Positions 25,473 through 34,666 of a stretch of DNA of 64,000 nt are shown here, in pieces. The notes beneath the pieces are model-generated. The model had not been told where the DNA came from and searched no databases. It saw only the letters and a list, made by a program, of their open reading frames with translations. Position numbers and translations under genes: made by a program. Numbering within the stretch: position 1 is the first letter of the stretch; the number at the start of each line of letters is the position of its first letter. Source of the stretch: Halomonas denitrificans (lineage in GTDB: Bacteria; Pseudomonadota; Gammaproteobacteria; Xanthomonadales; Wenzhouxiangellaceae); assembly GCA_019800895.1 (NCBI GenBank), contig JAHVKF010000002.1:971773-1035772 (forward strand). Direction: 5' to 3'.

Positions 25473-25535
25473 GCAGGCCCGGAGCCGCTCCGCGCGGACA
25501 CCCTCAGCGGGTCATCGGTGGATGCCGGAAACGAT

Positions 25536-25559
25536 TCGGGCCCGGCTGGCCGGGCCCGA
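25536..25559. terminator. Hairpin between convergent elaA and YkvA-type genes
   Basis: TCGGGCCCGG and CCGGGCCCGA form a perfect 10-pair stem with a 4-base loop, 63 bases after the elaA stop. Confidence 0.6.
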
Positions 25560-25567
25560 TCGGCGCA

Positions 25568-25583
25568 CTCCCGCGCGCGGGAG
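25568..25583. terminator. Second palindrome close to the YkvA-type stop
   Basis: CTCCCGCGCGCGGGAG is a perfect 16-base palindrome, 5 bases downstream of the minus-strand stop codon. It may be the terminator of that gene. Confidence 0.45.
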
Positions 25584-25588
25584 ATCGC

Positions 25589-26155
25589 TCAGAACAGGCC
25601 GAAGGGCGACTTGCCGCCCCCGCCGCCCCCGCCGCCGCGCCGACGACGGCGCCGCATGCGCGAGAGCAGTTCGCGTTCGCGCTGCTTCAGGAAGTCGCCG
25701 CGGTTGAGCTCCTCGGCCGGCTTGCCGAGCCGCGCGGATTCGGCCTCGCGATACTTGACGAAATCCTGGTAGGCGTCGATCTCCGGCTTCAGTTCGCGGC
25801 ACAGCAATTCGATCATGATCGCGTCGTCGAGAAAACCGATGCCGGGCAGGTGATCGGGGATCAGGTCTTCCGGCTGGTTGAAATAGGCCAGCGCGGCGAG
25901 GACACGCCGGCGGCCGACGTCGCCCAGGCCCCACCCCTCATCGGAGAGCATGTCGCTGAGAATCCGGATCTGGCCGATCTTCTCGCGGATGAAATCCGAG
26001 GTCACGCTCTCGTTGACCTCGTCGAGCAGCTTGTGCGCGCCCTCGATGATCCGTTCCTGCGAGTGCTTCTTCGACGACTCGACCGCCTGCTTGGCAAGTC
26101 CGCGAAAATGCTTCAGGTCGTTGTCGGACAGGTCCAGGACGATACGAATGCTCAT
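25589..26155 (-). CDS. YkvA/DUF1232-domain protein with Arg/Gly tail
   Basis: A 188-residue protein. Residues about 60-110 hold a DUF1232 (YkvA) helical segment, including ALAYFNQPEDLIPDHLPGIGFLDDAIM. The C-terminus is low complexity: six consecutive Arg, then eight Gly, then KSPFGLF. Function is unknown; YkvA domains are often membrane-associated. I start at the ATG at 26155, which has AGGAAG upstream on the minus strand. It lies 138 bases after the LEA14-like lipoprotein gene on the same strand. Confidence 0.75.
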   Translation of the reverse strand: MSIRIVLDLSDNDLKHFRGLAKQAVESSKKHSQERIIEGAHKLLDEVNESVTSDFIREKIGQIRILSDMLSDEGWGLGDVGRRRVLAALAYFNQPEDLIPDHLPGIGFLDDAIMIELLCRELKPEIDAYQDFVKYREAESARLGKPAEELNRGDFLKQRERELLSRMRRRRRRGGGGGGGGKSPFGLF

Positions 26156-26293
26156 GGGCGCTTCCTTTGAAATCGTGAAATCGAGTGAGGGGCTGGATCC
26201 GGTCCAGCGGTCCGGAAGGCGTCTAGGATAGCCAATTCGACCCGCAACTGCACCCGCCACAGGTCACGTCCGGCCCGGACCGGTGCGGTGAAA

Positions 26294-26746
26294 TCAGCGG
26301 TAGCGTCCGGCGCGTCCGGGCACCGGGTGCAGGAAGCCCGCGCGGTCGATCCTCGCGTCGCGTTGCTCGGCGATTTGCAGTTCACCGACCAGCGTGTAGG
26401 GCAAGGACGCTCGCTGGCCGTCGTCCAGCTCGGCCAGTCTGCCCTGGACCGCGCCGCTGGCCGGCAGCCGGAGGACGATCGCTTCTCGATTGCGAGGTCC
26501 GATGACCAGGTCCAGCGGCCATTCGCGGCGTTCGAGCTCGATCGAGTCGAGCGTCAGTCGAAGCCGCGCGCCGGTCAGCGCCAGCGGTACGTCGTTGCGG
26601 TTGTCGAGCAACAGCCGGAGCGCCAGCGTATCGCCTTCGAGCGCCACCCCGTCCAGGTCGGTGCCCGGAGGCGCAGACCGCACCTGGACCGGACCGCACG
26701 CGGTCAGGACCAGCAGCCCCGCGATCAGCAGCCCCGCGATCGGCAT
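26294..26746 (-). CDS. LEA14-like (LEA type 2) lipoprotein
   Basis: A 150-residue lipoprotein: the signal peptide ends in the lipobox LTAC with the lipidated Cys at residue 17. The mature part reads as an LEA14/WHy-type beta-sandwich ([25 protein letters not shown]), a fold linked to desiccation proteins but common in bacteria with unknown roles. It starts 25 bases after the oppF-like gene and is probably the last gene of that operon. The start chosen is the ATG that gives a clean signal peptide. Confidence 0.75.
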   Translation of the reverse strand: MPIAGLLIAGLLVLTACGPVQVRSAPPGTDLDGVALEGDTLALRLLLDNRNDVPLALTGARLRLTLDSIELERREWPLDLVIGPRNREAIVLRLPASGAVQGRLAELDDGQRASLPYTLVGELQIAEQRDARIDRAGFLHPVPGRAGRYR

Positions 26747-26771
26747 CGCGAAGGCGCCCGGCAGCGAACGC

Positions 26772-27776
26772 CTAGCGCTCGTCGCCGGTGTCGACTTCGG
26801 GATCGTGCAGGTGGCATCGAACACGGTGCGGTTCCTTGGCAACGCCGAGATCGATCTCGCGCGGCGTCATGCTACGACAAACCGGCCGGGCCTGCGGGCA
26901 GCGCGTGTGGAAGCGGCAGCCGGCCGGCGGCTCGACCGGCGACGGCACCTCGCCACGCAGCGGCATGCGGTGGCCACGGTGACCGGAGTCGGCGCGCGGG
27001 ACCGCGTCGAGCAGGGCGCGGGTATACGGATGGGCCGGTCGGGCGAACAGCCTGCGGGCCGGAGCCAGCTCCACGATCTGGCCGAGGTACATCACGGCGA
27101 CCCGGTGGCTGACCTGCTGCACTGCGGCCAGGTCGTGGGCGATGAACAGGAAGGCCAGGCCGAGATCCCGCTGGAGATCCGCCAGCAGGTTGAGAATCTG
27201 CGCGCGGATCGACACGTCGAGGGCCGAGACCGGCTCGTCGGCGACGATCAGACGGGGTTCGACCGCCAGCGCACGCGCGATGCCGATCCGTTGGCGCTGG
27301 CCGCCGGAGAACGCGTGCGGATAGCGCGGCAGCGCGCCCGGGCCGAGACCGACTCGTTCGAGAAGCGCGCGAACGCGCGCGGACCGCTCGTCCGGGGCGC
27401 CGAGCCGGTGCCAGTCCAGCGGTTCGCGCAGGATCTGCTCGACCGTTCGCCGCGGCGGCAGCGACGCGTAGGGGTCCTGGAAGATCATCTGGATGCCCTT
27501 ACGCCGGGCCGCGAGCGCGCGCGGGGGCAGTCCGGTCAGCGGCTGGCCGTCAAGGAGCACCTCGCCGCCGGTCGGTTCGACCAGGCGCAGCAACGCGCGG
27601 CCCAGGGTCGATTTGCCGCACCCCGATTCGCCGACCAGGCCCAGCGTCTCGCCCGGTGCGATCTCGAACGACACGCCGTCGACCGCCCGCAGCCAGCGCG
27701 GTGCCGGGCCCAGCCAGCCGCCGCGCAGCCGGTAGTGCTTGCTCAGGTGGCGGACCTCGAGAAGCGGCGCGTTCAT
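26772..27776 (-). CDS. oppF: Oligopeptide-type ABC importer ATPase (OppF/DppF-like)
   Basis: A 334-residue ABC ATPase. Walker A is GESGCGKST, the signature is [15 protein letters not shown], Walker B is [12 protein letters not shown], and the C-terminal oligopeptide domain has [14 protein letters not shown], the cysteine pattern that can hold an iron-sulfur cluster in this family. It pairs with the OppD-like ATPase, whose stop it overlaps by four bases. Together they power peptide (or nickel or other small-solute) import. Confidence 0.92.
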   Translation of the reverse strand: MNAPLLEVRHLSKHYRLRGGWLGPAPRWLRAVDGVSFEIAPGETLGLVGESGCGKSTLGRALLRLVEPTGGEVLLDGQPLTGLPPRALAARRKGIQMIFQDPYASLPPRRTVEQILREPLDWHRLGAPDERSARVRALLERVGLGPGALPRYPHAFSGGQRQRIGIARALAVEPRLIVADEPVSALDVSIRAQILNLLADLQRDLGLAFLFIAHDLAAVQQVSHRVAVMYLGQIVELAPARRLFARPAHPYTRALLDAVPRADSGHRGHRMPLRGEVPSPVEPPAGCRFHTRCPQARPVCRSMTPREIDLGVAKEPHRVRCHLHDPEVDTGDER

Positions 27777-28753
27777 GGTCGCGGTCCGGCCGGGTGGATG
27801 CAGGCCGCGCGGGAGTTGCCGAGGACTCGCAGCCGGGGCCGCGCGGCTCGGCAATCGCGATCGGCGTGCGGACAGCGCGGCGCGAATCGGCAGCCCTGCG
27901 GCCAGCTCCCGGGCTCGGGCACGCTGCCGGGGATCACCGGCAATCGCTCGATTCGCTCGGCGCGAATCCGAGGCACCGAGGCGACGAGCCCTTCCGTGTA
28001 CCGATGGCGAGGCTGCTCGAAGATCGCGTCGACCGGCGCCTGCTCGACGATCTCGCCGCAGTACATCACGGCGACCCGGTCGCAGAATTCGGCGACCACG
28101 CCCAGGTCGTGGGTGACCAGGAGGACCGAGGTACCCAGCGCTTCCGTGAGGTCCCGGATCTCGGCCAGGATCTGGGCCTGGGTGGTCACATCCAGCGCGG
28201 TGGTCGGTTCGTCGGCGATCAGCAGCCGGGGCCGGCAGGCCAGCGCCATGGCGATCATGACCCGCTGCCGCAGCCCCCCCGACAGCTCGTGCGGATAGTC
28301 GTTCATCCGCGCCTTCGCGTTGGGAATTCCGACCCGGTGGACCATCTCGATCGCGCGCGTCCGCGCCGCTGTCCGGCCGAGCCGCTCGTGCCGTCGGAGC
28401 ACGTCCACCAACTGTCGACCGACCGGATAGACTGGATTCAGCGCGGTCATCGGGTCCTGGAAGATCATCGACATCGACTTGCCGCGCATCGCCCGCAGGG
28501 TCCGTTCCGGGGCACCGATGCATTCGGTCCCGTCGAAGTTCACCGAGCCGCCGACGATGCGGCCCGACGGGGCCGGGACCATGCCCATCAGGGCGAGACC
28601 GGTGACCGACTTGCCGCAGCCCGACTCGCCGACGAGAGCGAGCGTTTCGCCGGGGGCGATCGCGAAGGAGACGCCGTCCACCGCGCGGACCGGTTGCTCG
28701 GTCGTCGCGAACTCGACGGTCAGGTCTTCGACGCGCAGCAGCGGGGCAGTCAT
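27773..28753 (-). CDS. oppD: Oligopeptide-type ABC importer ATPase (OppD/DppD-like)
   Basis: A 326-residue ABC ATPase with Walker [10 protein letters not shown], signature [15 protein letters not shown], Walker [13 protein letters not shown] and the C-terminal [14 protein letters not shown] cysteine set. It forms a heterodimer with the OppF-like protein. The gene lies 46 bases after the OppC-like permease and overlaps oppF by four bases. Confidence 0.92.
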   Translation of the reverse strand: MTAPLLRVEDLTVEFATTEQPVRAVDGVSFAIAPGETLALVGESGCGKSVTGLALMGMVPAPSGRIVGGSVNFDGTECIGAPERTLRAMRGKSMSMIFQDPMTALNPVYPVGRQLVDVLRRHERLGRTAARTRAIEMVHRVGIPNAKARMNDYPHELSGGLRQRVMIAMALACRPRLLIADEPTTALDVTTQAQILAEIRDLTEALGTSVLLVTHDLGVVAEFCDRVAVMYCGEIVEQAPVDAIFEQPRHRYTEGLVASVPRIRAERIERLPVIPGSVPEPGSWPQGCRFAPRCPHADRDCRAARPRLRVLGNSRAACIHPAGPRP

Positions 28754-28799
28754 GGCGCACCCACGCGCATGGCTCGGCGGCCGCTCGCGGCCCTGGACT

Positions 28800-29714
28800 T
28801 CATCGTGAGGATCCCCGCTGCGGATCCAGCGCGTCCTGCAGGCCGTCGGCGAGCAGGTTGAACCCCATCACGAGCACGAACAGGAAGCTCGATGCGGCAA
28901 TGAAGTTCATGTAGTGGCCGGCCAGCACGTCCTGGGTCGACTCCGCGATCATCAGGCCCCAGCTCACCCCGTCCTGGATGCCGAGGCCGAGGAAGCTGAG
29001 GATGACCTCGGACTTGATCGCCGCAACGAAGGTGATGGTGGCCTGGACCAGCAGCACCGGCAGGGTGTTGGGCAGGATGTGGCGCGCCAGGATGATCCGG
29101 TCGGGGAGGCCGATCGCCCGTGCCGCGTCGACGAACTCGCGGTGCCGGAGGCGCAGGACTTCGCCGCGCACCAGTCGCCCGGTCGTGGTCCAGAAGGTCG
29201 CGGTCATCGCGATGTGCATGGCCCAGGGGTTGCCCTGCAGCGCGAAGGCGATCGCCGCGACCAGAAGGTAGAAGGGGATCGCGTCCAGGGTGCCCTTCAT
29301 CCACAGCACCAGCGCATCGACCCAGGTTCCGGCGAAGTAGCCGGCGAGCCCGCCGAGCACGGCGCCGAGCAGGGTCGAGGCGGCGGCGACGATCAGGCCC
29401 ACCTCGAACGCGGTCCGGGACGAGGCCACCGCCCGCTGGAAGATGTCCTGACCGATCAGGTTGGTGCCGAACCACGCATCGGGCGACGGCGGCGCCCAGC
29501 GGGTGGCGCCGATCTCCGACCAGTCCGTTGCCCACAGGCCGGCCCAGACCCCCGCGGCCAGGACCAGGTAGACCAGCACGATCAGCAGGCCGGCGACGGC
29601 CCACCGGTCGGCCAGCAATGCCGTGGTCGCGACCTGCCTCGGCGTGCGCGGGCTCCGACCCGGGCCGAGCGGCGCGTCGGCGCCCGGATTCAGCTCCGGC
29701 GGCGAAACCGTCAC
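28800..29714 (-). CDS. oppC: Oligopeptide-type ABC importer permease (OppC/DppC-like)
   Basis: A 304-residue inner-membrane permease with a polar N-terminus, one helix (about 37-60), then five helices. The EAA-type coupling loop is [24 protein letters not shown]. It overlaps oppB by four bases and pairs with it in the membrane. Confidence 0.92.
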   Translation of the reverse strand: MTVSPPELNPGADAPLGPGRSPRTPRQVATTALLADRWAVAGLLIVLVYLVLAAGVWAGLWATDWSEIGATRWAPPSPDAWFGTNLIGQDIFQRAVASSRTAFEVGLIVAAASTLLGAVLGGLAGYFAGTWVDALVLWMKGTLDAIPFYLLVAAIAFALQGNPWAMHIAMTATFWTTTGRLVRGEVLRLRHREFVDAARAIGLPDRIILARHILPNTLPVLLVQATITFVAAIKSEVILSFLGLGIQDGVSWGLMIAESTQDVLAGHYMNFIAASSFLFVLVMGFNLLADGLQDALDPQRGSSR

Positions 29715-30673
29715 GCGGGCCCGGGTCGGTCAAGCGACACCCGGGGATCCAGCCAGGTGTAGAGGACATCGGCGATGGCCAGGATCAGCACGAACAGCAG
29801 CGCGGTGAGACCGACCACGGCCTTGAGCACCGGCTGGTCGCCCGACGTGATGGCCTCGTAGGTCACCCGGCCCACGCCCGGAATGCCGAAGTAGCTCTCG
29901 ATCAGCAGGCTGCCCGACACGATGACCAGCGGAACCGAGAACAGGATGCGGGTGACGATCGGGATCATCGCGTTCATCAGCACGTTCCGGTACAGGATGG
30001 TCACCGGCGATGCGCCGTAGGCGCGAGCGGTCCGGACATGATCCCGGTTCAGTTCTTCGACCAGCACGGCGCGGAAGAAGCGGGTGTTGTAGCCGAGGGC
30101 CACGAACACCGTCGCCAGGGTCGGCACCGTGACGTAATGGAGGTAGCTCGGCAGGTCGTGGACGTTCCACCCGCGGACCGGGAACCAGCCCAGAACGACG
30201 CCGAAGATCGCCTGGAACGCGATGATCACGACCAGGAAGCTGATCGACATGCCGACCGTGGACAGGCCCATGATGAGCTTGTCGATCCAGCCGCCGCGGT
30301 GCCAGGCCGCGATCAGGCCGAAGCCGACGCCGAGCAGGTGGCCGAGGACGAACCCGGGCGCGAGCAGCGCCAGCGATACCGGCACGGTCCGGGCCAGCAT
30401 CGACGACACGCGCTCGCCGGAGCTGAACGAGTAGCCGAAGTCCAGCGTGAGCAGCTCGCGGAGATAGTCGCCGTAGCGCAGCCAGAACGGCTGGTCGTAG
30501 CCGAGCTGGGCGCGAACGGCGGCGATCTCATCCGCGGTCGGATTCTTCGACAGCAGCGTGTAGGTCAGGTCCGGACCGAAATAGACCATCAGCAGGAAGC
30601 TGATCAGGGTCACGCCGATGATCAGCGGAATGCCGCCGGCCAGCTTGCGCAGGATCAGCCGCAGCGTGTCCAC
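29711..30673 (-). CDS. oppB: Oligopeptide-type ABC importer permease (OppB/DppB-like)
   Basis: A 320-residue permease with six helices, starting MDTLRLILRKLAGGIPLIIGVTL. The EAA-type loop is HVRTARAYGASPVTILYRNVLMNA, and the C-terminal FGIPGVGRVTYEAI is typical of the family. It lies 14 bases downstream of the oppA-like gene. Confidence 0.92.
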   Translation of the reverse strand: MDTLRLILRKLAGGIPLIIGVTLISFLLMVYFGPDLTYTLLSKNPTADEIAAVRAQLGYDQPFWLRYGDYLRELLTLDFGYSFSSGERVSSMLARTVPVSLALLAPGFVLGHLLGVGFGLIAAWHRGGWIDKLIMGLSTVGMSISFLVVIIAFQAIFGVVLGWFPVRGWNVHDLPSYLHYVTVPTLATVFVALGYNTRFFRAVLVEELNRDHVRTARAYGASPVTILYRNVLMNAMIPIVTRILFSVPLVIVSGSLLIESYFGIPGVGRVTYEAITSGDQPVLKAVVGLTALLFVLILAIADVLYTWLDPRVSLDRPGPA

Positions 30674-30687
30674 TCAGGGCCGTCCGT

Positions 30688-32526
30688 TCACCCGGCGTCC
30701 TTCTCGTCGTCGACTTTGTCGTCATTCACGGCGTCGACGTCGACGAAGCGGATGAAGTAGCCGCCGAGGATCTGCCGGTCGGGCAGCATCCGCACGTTGC
30801 GGTGCCAGAGGTGGATGCGGGTCCTGGACAGGCCGGCGATCGCGACGCAGTCGTCGACCACCAGGCGATTCATCCGTCGATACAGCGCGGTCCGCTCGGG
30901 GCCCGGTTGCATGGTCCGGCTGGTTTCGTAGAGGGCGTCGAACTCCGGATTGCGGTAGTTGAAGGTGTTCGACCCGGGCGAGGCGTTCGGTCCGTAGAAC
31001 AGCTGGAGCGTGTTCTGGGCGTCCGGGTAGTCGAGGGTCCAGGCCAGGTAGAACAGGTCCAGCCGCGAGTTGCTCAGGGCCCGGCTGTAGTCGCCGAAGG
31101 TCGCGAAGGTCTCCGGCACCAGCCGGTCGACGGGGTAGCCGATGTCGCCGAGCTGCGCCCGCAGTTGCTCGAACATCTGGCGCTGCTGGACCGTGGCGAT
31201 GTAGCCGTGGGTCAGCGTCGGCAGCGACTCGGTGGTCCAGCCGAAGGCGTCGAGCCGCTCCCGGGCCCGATCGACGTCGCGGGTGATCGAGGCATCGGAA
31301 AGGTCGGGATCGAACTCCGGCACCACCGGCGGAATGACCCCCGGGAAGACCTCGGCCAGGCCGTGATAGAAGGTCTCGTTGCGGGCCTGCCAGTCGAAGG
31401 CGTCGCGCACGGCGCAGCGGAACGCGCGATTGGCCGCATCGCGTTCCGGATCGTCGTGGTGGCCGAAGCGCGGATCGGCCATGTTGAAGCCGCCGTAGAC
31501 GAAGCCGGCTTCCAGCCCGGAACTCGCGTGGTAACGGTCGACGATGTCGTCGGCGAACTCGATCGGCGACCGGCGGGCCAGCACCTCGTCGACCCGCTCG
31601 TTCGGCACCCGCAGCGTATGGATCTCGTTGCCCCGTACGAAGCTCGACCAGCGGGCCGCGTTCTCCTCGATGAAGTGCATCTCCATCGCGTCGAGGAAGG
31701 GATAGCGCCGCCCGTCCAGGGGCTCGAGCCCGAGGCCGCCGTGGCGAGCCGCATCGAAGCCCTCCGCCTGGAGGTCCAGCGGGTCGCGCACGAAGTGCGG
31801 GTTGACCTCGAAGGTCGCCTTCGAGGAGTCGAAGGACGTCAGCCGGAACGGGCCGGATCCGACCGGGCGGATGCCGAATTCGCGGCCGTAGTGCTCGACC
31901 GCTTCGCGGGGGACGATGGCCGAGAAGGCCGTGGCCAGGGTATAGGTCAGCTGCGGGTAGGGTTCGGTCAGCCGGATCTCGAGCGTGTGGTCGTCGACCG
32001 GCACGAGGCCGTCGACGGGTCGATCGTAGTCCGCGCCCGCGTCCGCCCACTCGGCCATGCCGACGATGCGGTCGGTCCATAGCCAGGCGCCCTGGGAGCG
32101 GACCTCGGGGTCGAAATGGCGCTTCAGCGAATAGACGAGATCGTGGACCGTGACCGCGCGGCCCGTGCCGCCCGGGAAGGCGGGATCGTCGGTGAAGCGC
32201 GCGTCGTCGCGGATCGTGAACGTGTAGACGAGCCCGTCCCCGGACACCTCCGGCATGCCGACCGCGAGGTTCGGCGTCAGCTCGTAGGGACGGGCAAGGT
32301 ACTTGTAGCGGTAGAGCGTGTCGTACACGTTGACCACGACCGACGAGGAATAGATGGTCAGGGCCTGGGCGGGGTCCAGGCTCGTCGGCGTGCCGTCGAT
32401 CGAGTGCCGGTAGACCTTGCCGTCCGGTGCCGGACTGCCGCCGCAGGCGGCGAGGAGCAAGGCGCCGCCGAAGGCGAAGGCCCGGGCGGCGAGCGCGATA
32501 GCGGAAGTCGACGAGGATCGGCGCAT
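30688..32526 (-). CDS. oppA: Solute-binding lipoprotein of a peptide/nickel-type ABC importer (OppA/DppA-like)
   Basis: A 612-residue family-5 solute-binding lipoprotein. The lipobox LLAAC gives the lipidated Cys at residue 28. Family wording includes IDGTPTSLDPAQALTIYSS at the mature N-terminus, the YRYKYLARPYELTPNLA segment and DDPAFPGGTGRAVTVHDLVYSLKR. At about 585 mature residues it is longer than E. coli OppA. It is the first gene of the importer operon (30688 down to 26294). The ligand is probably a peptide, but family-5 proteins also bind nickel, haem or sugars. Confidence 0.9.
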   Translation of the reverse strand: MRRSSSTSAIALAARAFAFGGALLLAACGGSPAPDGKVYRHSIDGTPTSLDPAQALTIYSSSVVVNVYDTLYRYKYLARPYELTPNLAVGMPEVSGDGLVYTFTIRDDARFTDDPAFPGGTGRAVTVHDLVYSLKRHFDPEVRSQGAWLWTDRIVGMAEWADAGADYDRPVDGLVPVDDHTLEIRLTEPYPQLTYTLATAFSAIVPREAVEHYGREFGIRPVGSGPFRLTSFDSSKATFEVNPHFVRDPLDLQAEGFDAARHGGLGLEPLDGRRYPFLDAMEMHFIEENAARWSSFVRGNEIHTLRVPNERVDEVLARRSPIEFADDIVDRYHASSGLEAGFVYGGFNMADPRFGHHDDPERDAANRAFRCAVRDAFDWQARNETFYHGLAEVFPGVIPPVVPEFDPDLSDASITRDVDRARERLDAFGWTTESLPTLTHGYIATVQQRQMFEQLRAQLGDIGYPVDRLVPETFATFGDYSRALSNSRLDLFYLAWTLDYPDAQNTLQLFYGPNASPGSNTFNYRNPEFDALYETSRTMQPGPERTALYRRMNRLVVDDCVAIAGLSRTRIHLWHRNVRMLPDRQILGGYFIRFVDVDAVNDDKVDDEKDAG

Positions 32527-32634
32527 GGCGGATTCCCGGAAAAGAGCCGTGACCGGAGGTTAATCGATCCGGGCCATCGACGCGCGAGACGGGGGCTGCG
32601 ACCGACGGAAACGATGCTTCGACCGCAGGACCGT

Positions 32635-32650
32635 CGCCCCGCGGGGGGCG
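32635..32650 (-). terminator. Hairpin after the PLDc_N gene
   Basis: CGCCCC and GGGGCG form a 6-pair stem with a 4-base loop, 11 bases downstream of the minus-strand stop at 32661. It may separate this gene from the importer operon. Confidence 0.4.
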
Positions 32651-32660
32651 TGCCCGGGTG

Positions 32661-32837
32661 CTAGCCCTTCGGGCCGAGGAACAGCCAGAACAGGAAGCCG
32701 ATCACCGGAAACACGAGCAGGATGAGGATCCAGAGCACGCGAACGACCAGCCCGACGCGGGCCTGGGCGGTCTTGACGATGGCCCAGACGAGGATGATCA
32801 GCCAGATCAGGCCCAGCAGTCCGAATTCGATACCCAT
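32661..32837 (-). CDS. Small PLDc_N-type membrane protein
   Basis: A 58-residue protein with two hydrophobic helices (about 5-22 and 30-52) and the ending FPVIGFLFWLFLGPKG. This matches the PLDc_N module found at the N-terminus of cardiolipin synthases and as free-standing small proteins. No catalytic domain is attached. I start at the ATG at 32837; the upstream extension of the open frame is not plausible coding sequence. Role unknown. Confidence 0.7.
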   Translation of the reverse strand: MGIEFGLLGLIWLIILVWAIVKTAQARVGLVVRVLWILILLVFPVIGFLFWLFLGPKG

Positions 32838-32993
32838 CGATCGCTCCGAGTTCGTGTCGAGGAGACGGATTATTCCACGGACCGGAGCGCGAGGGTACGG
32901 GGCGTTGGCCGGGCCTGCGCGCGCCGACGTCGTGAGCACCGTCCCCCGCCGCTTCGGGCACCGAGGTCGGCTGGACCGTGAGGGGTCGATCGA

Positions 32994-33920
32994 TCAGGGC
33001 GAGTCGGCGGTCCCGTGATCCAGGTACTGGTCGAGCAGCGCCTGGTGCCGCCCCGATTCGCGCAGCGCCGAAATGCCGGCATCGAAGCGCTGGACCACGT
33101 CGGGATCGACGCTCTCGCGCGAAAACATGAACGCGACCGGACCCTCCGACAGTTCATCGGGCAAGGCCACGATCGGCTCCGCGTCCCGGCGCCGGCGTTC
33201 GATCGCTGCGGCGACGAACGGATCCTCGATGAAGCCGTCGATCTGCATGTCGAGCAGCCAGGTGAAGTTGAGCTCGCCGACCGGTGCTTCGAGCACCTGG
33301 TTCTCCAGCCCGGGTTGCTCGATCAAGCGGTTGATGTCGGGTCCGTAGTAGTAGCCCTGCGTCACGCCGAGGCGGAAGCCGTCGCCCAGCAGCGCCTCGA
33401 GATCCCGGTCGGCGAAGTCCTCCGAGCGCCGGTCGAGAACGTAGAGCCGGAAGCTTTCCGACCGGTACGGCTCGGAGAAGCGGGCCCAGTCTTCGCGCGC
33501 CGGCGTCCGCGTGGCGCCGAGCATCAGGTCGAGCTCACCGGCGCGCAGCAGGCGAAGCAGCGTGTCCCAACCGCCCTGCAGGAATTCGAGATCGCAGCCG
33601 GCGTGCTCGGCGACCGCGCCGACGATCTCGATATCGAGGCCCTGGGGCTGGCCGCCGATCGCCAGGTAGTGGTACGGCTCCCAGGGATCCCAGCCGACGG
33701 TCAGCACACAGGGCGCCGAGGCGTCGGCTGCCGCGGCATTTCCTGCCGCTGCGATGGCCGGGTCTCCTTCGGCGCGCTCGGCCGCCGGCGACGGCGCGGA
33801 ACCGTCGTTGTCCGTGCCGGATGGGGCGGACTCCGAACCGCAGGCGGTCAGGACCAGAAGCAGCAACGCCGCGGACAGGATGCCGCCGCGTTTCGAAGAG
33901 GAAGAACGTGTCGCATGCAT
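32994..33920 (-). CDS. Orphan family-3 solute-binding lipoprotein
   Basis: A 308-residue lipoprotein with lipobox LTAC (Cys 27) followed by a low-complexity Ser/Ala-rich linker of about 35 residues. The mature domain is of the polar amino-acid type: CVLTVGWDPWEPYHYLAIGG, LDIEIVGAVAEHAGCDLEFL, ELDLMLGATRTPAREDWARFSEPYR. No permease or ATPase of the amino-acid importer type is adjacent, so it may act as a sensor or serve a distant transporter. The gene is monocistronic. Confidence 0.85.
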   Translation of the reverse strand: MHATRSSSSKRGGILSAALLLLVLTACGSESAPSGTDNDGSAPSPAAERAEGDPAIAAAGNAAAADASAPCVLTVGWDPWEPYHYLAIGGQPQGLDIEIVGAVAEHAGCDLEFLQGGWDTLLRLLRAGELDLMLGATRTPAREDWARFSEPYRSESFRLYVLDRRSEDFADRDLEALLGDGFRLGVTQGYYYGPDINRLIEQPGLENQVLEAPVGELNFTWLLDMQIDGFIEDPFVAAAIERRRRDAEPIVALPDELSEGPVAFMFSRESVDPDVVQRFDAGISALRESGRHQALLDQYLDHGTADSP

Positions 33921-33982
33921 CAGCCAAGCCTCGCGAGACGTGTGACTTCACTCTACGCCGAAGCCCGGCGCTTGGCAAACGA

Positions 33983-34339
33983 CTACCCGGATGCTGCGTC
34001 CAGCTCGATGCGGCCGTCGACTTCCCGCACCGCCACGGCGCGCAGCCGGTCTCCACGGCACGGGCCGGCGACGCAGACCCCCTGGTCCGGTTCGAAGACT
34101 GCCCCGTGGGCCGCGCAGACCAGTCGACCGCGGTCGTCGACGGCAAAGCGATCCGGGGCGAAATTGAGGCTTCGGCCCGCATGCGGGCAGACATTCAGCC
34201 ACGCCCGTGGCGTACCCTGATAGCGGGTGACGACCAGCCACAGGGGCTGACCGTCCCGTTCGACCTGCGCCTCGCGGAACGCGCCCTCGGGCACTGCGTC
34301 GGCATCGAGCAGGAACTGTTCCGGCGTCTGGGAGGTCAT
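33983..34339 (-). CDS. Rieske [2Fe-2S] domain protein
   Basis: A 118-residue protein that is essentially a single Rieske domain. The cluster ligands are CPHAG (Cys and His) and CAAHG (Cys and His), about 25 residues apart. Such stand-alone domains act as electron carriers or as parts of oxygenase systems; no oxygenase is encoded nearby. It is divergent from the small membrane protein, with start codons only seven bases apart. Confidence 0.85.
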   Translation of the reverse strand: MTSQTPEQFLLDADAVPEGAFREAQVERDGQPLWLVVTRYQGTPRAWLNVCPHAGRSLNFAPDRFAVDDRGRLVCAAHGAVFEPDQGVCVAGPCRGDRLRAVAVREVDGRIELDAASG

Positions 34340-34346
34340 GGAAGGT

Positions 34347-34613
34347 ATGGCGAGATTTCAACAGACATTCTATCGCGTGCCGGAAAGTCCGATCGCGCGC
34401 TTCGGACTCGCGCTGGTCGGCCTGCTATTGCTGGTGCTGAGCTTTTTCGTCGGCATCGTGTTCCTGGCCGTCGGCGCCGGGCTGGCGGTGCTCGGAGGAG
34501 TCGCCCTGTCGGTTCGCCGCTGGTGGCTGCGGCGCAAGGGCGAACCCCGGCACGACGACGAGGATCTGGTCGAGGTCGAATACCGCGTCGTCGACCGCCG
34601 ACGCGACCCCTGA
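34347..34613 (+). CDS. Small two-helix membrane protein, uncharacterised
   Basis: An 88-residue protein with two adjacent hydrophobic helices (about 18-38 and 40-60), followed by an Arg-rich stretch and an acidic tail ending EVEYRVVDRRRDP. I do not recognise a family. The ATG at 34347 is preferred because GGAAGG lies just upstream; an ATG nine bases earlier would add MEG. It converges on the Mnh-type operon. Confidence 0.6.
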   Translation: MARFQQTFYRVPESPIARFGLALVGLLLLVLSFFVGIVFLAVGAGLAVLGGVALSVRRWWLRRKGEPRHDDEDLVEVEYRVVDRRRDP

Positions 34614-34631
34614 ACCCTTCGCGATCTCCTG

Positions 34632-34663
34632 CGCGACCCTGCCACGGCGCGCGCCGGGTCGCG
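34632..34663. terminator. Long hairpin between the small membrane gene and the Mnh-type operon
   Basis: CGCGACCC (34632-34639) and GGGTCGCG (34656-34663) form an 8-pair outer stem, and the loop holds its own palindrome GGCGCGCGCC (34646-34655). It lies between convergent genes and is probably bidirectional. Confidence 0.6.
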
Positions 34664-34666
34664 GGC

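Noticed and set aside
27773..28760. Large overlapping frame joining two ABC ATPases into one protein
   Set aside because: The 662-residue minus-strand frame changes from shadow sequence to real OppF at the MNAP start; OppD and OppF are separate genes overlapping by four bases.
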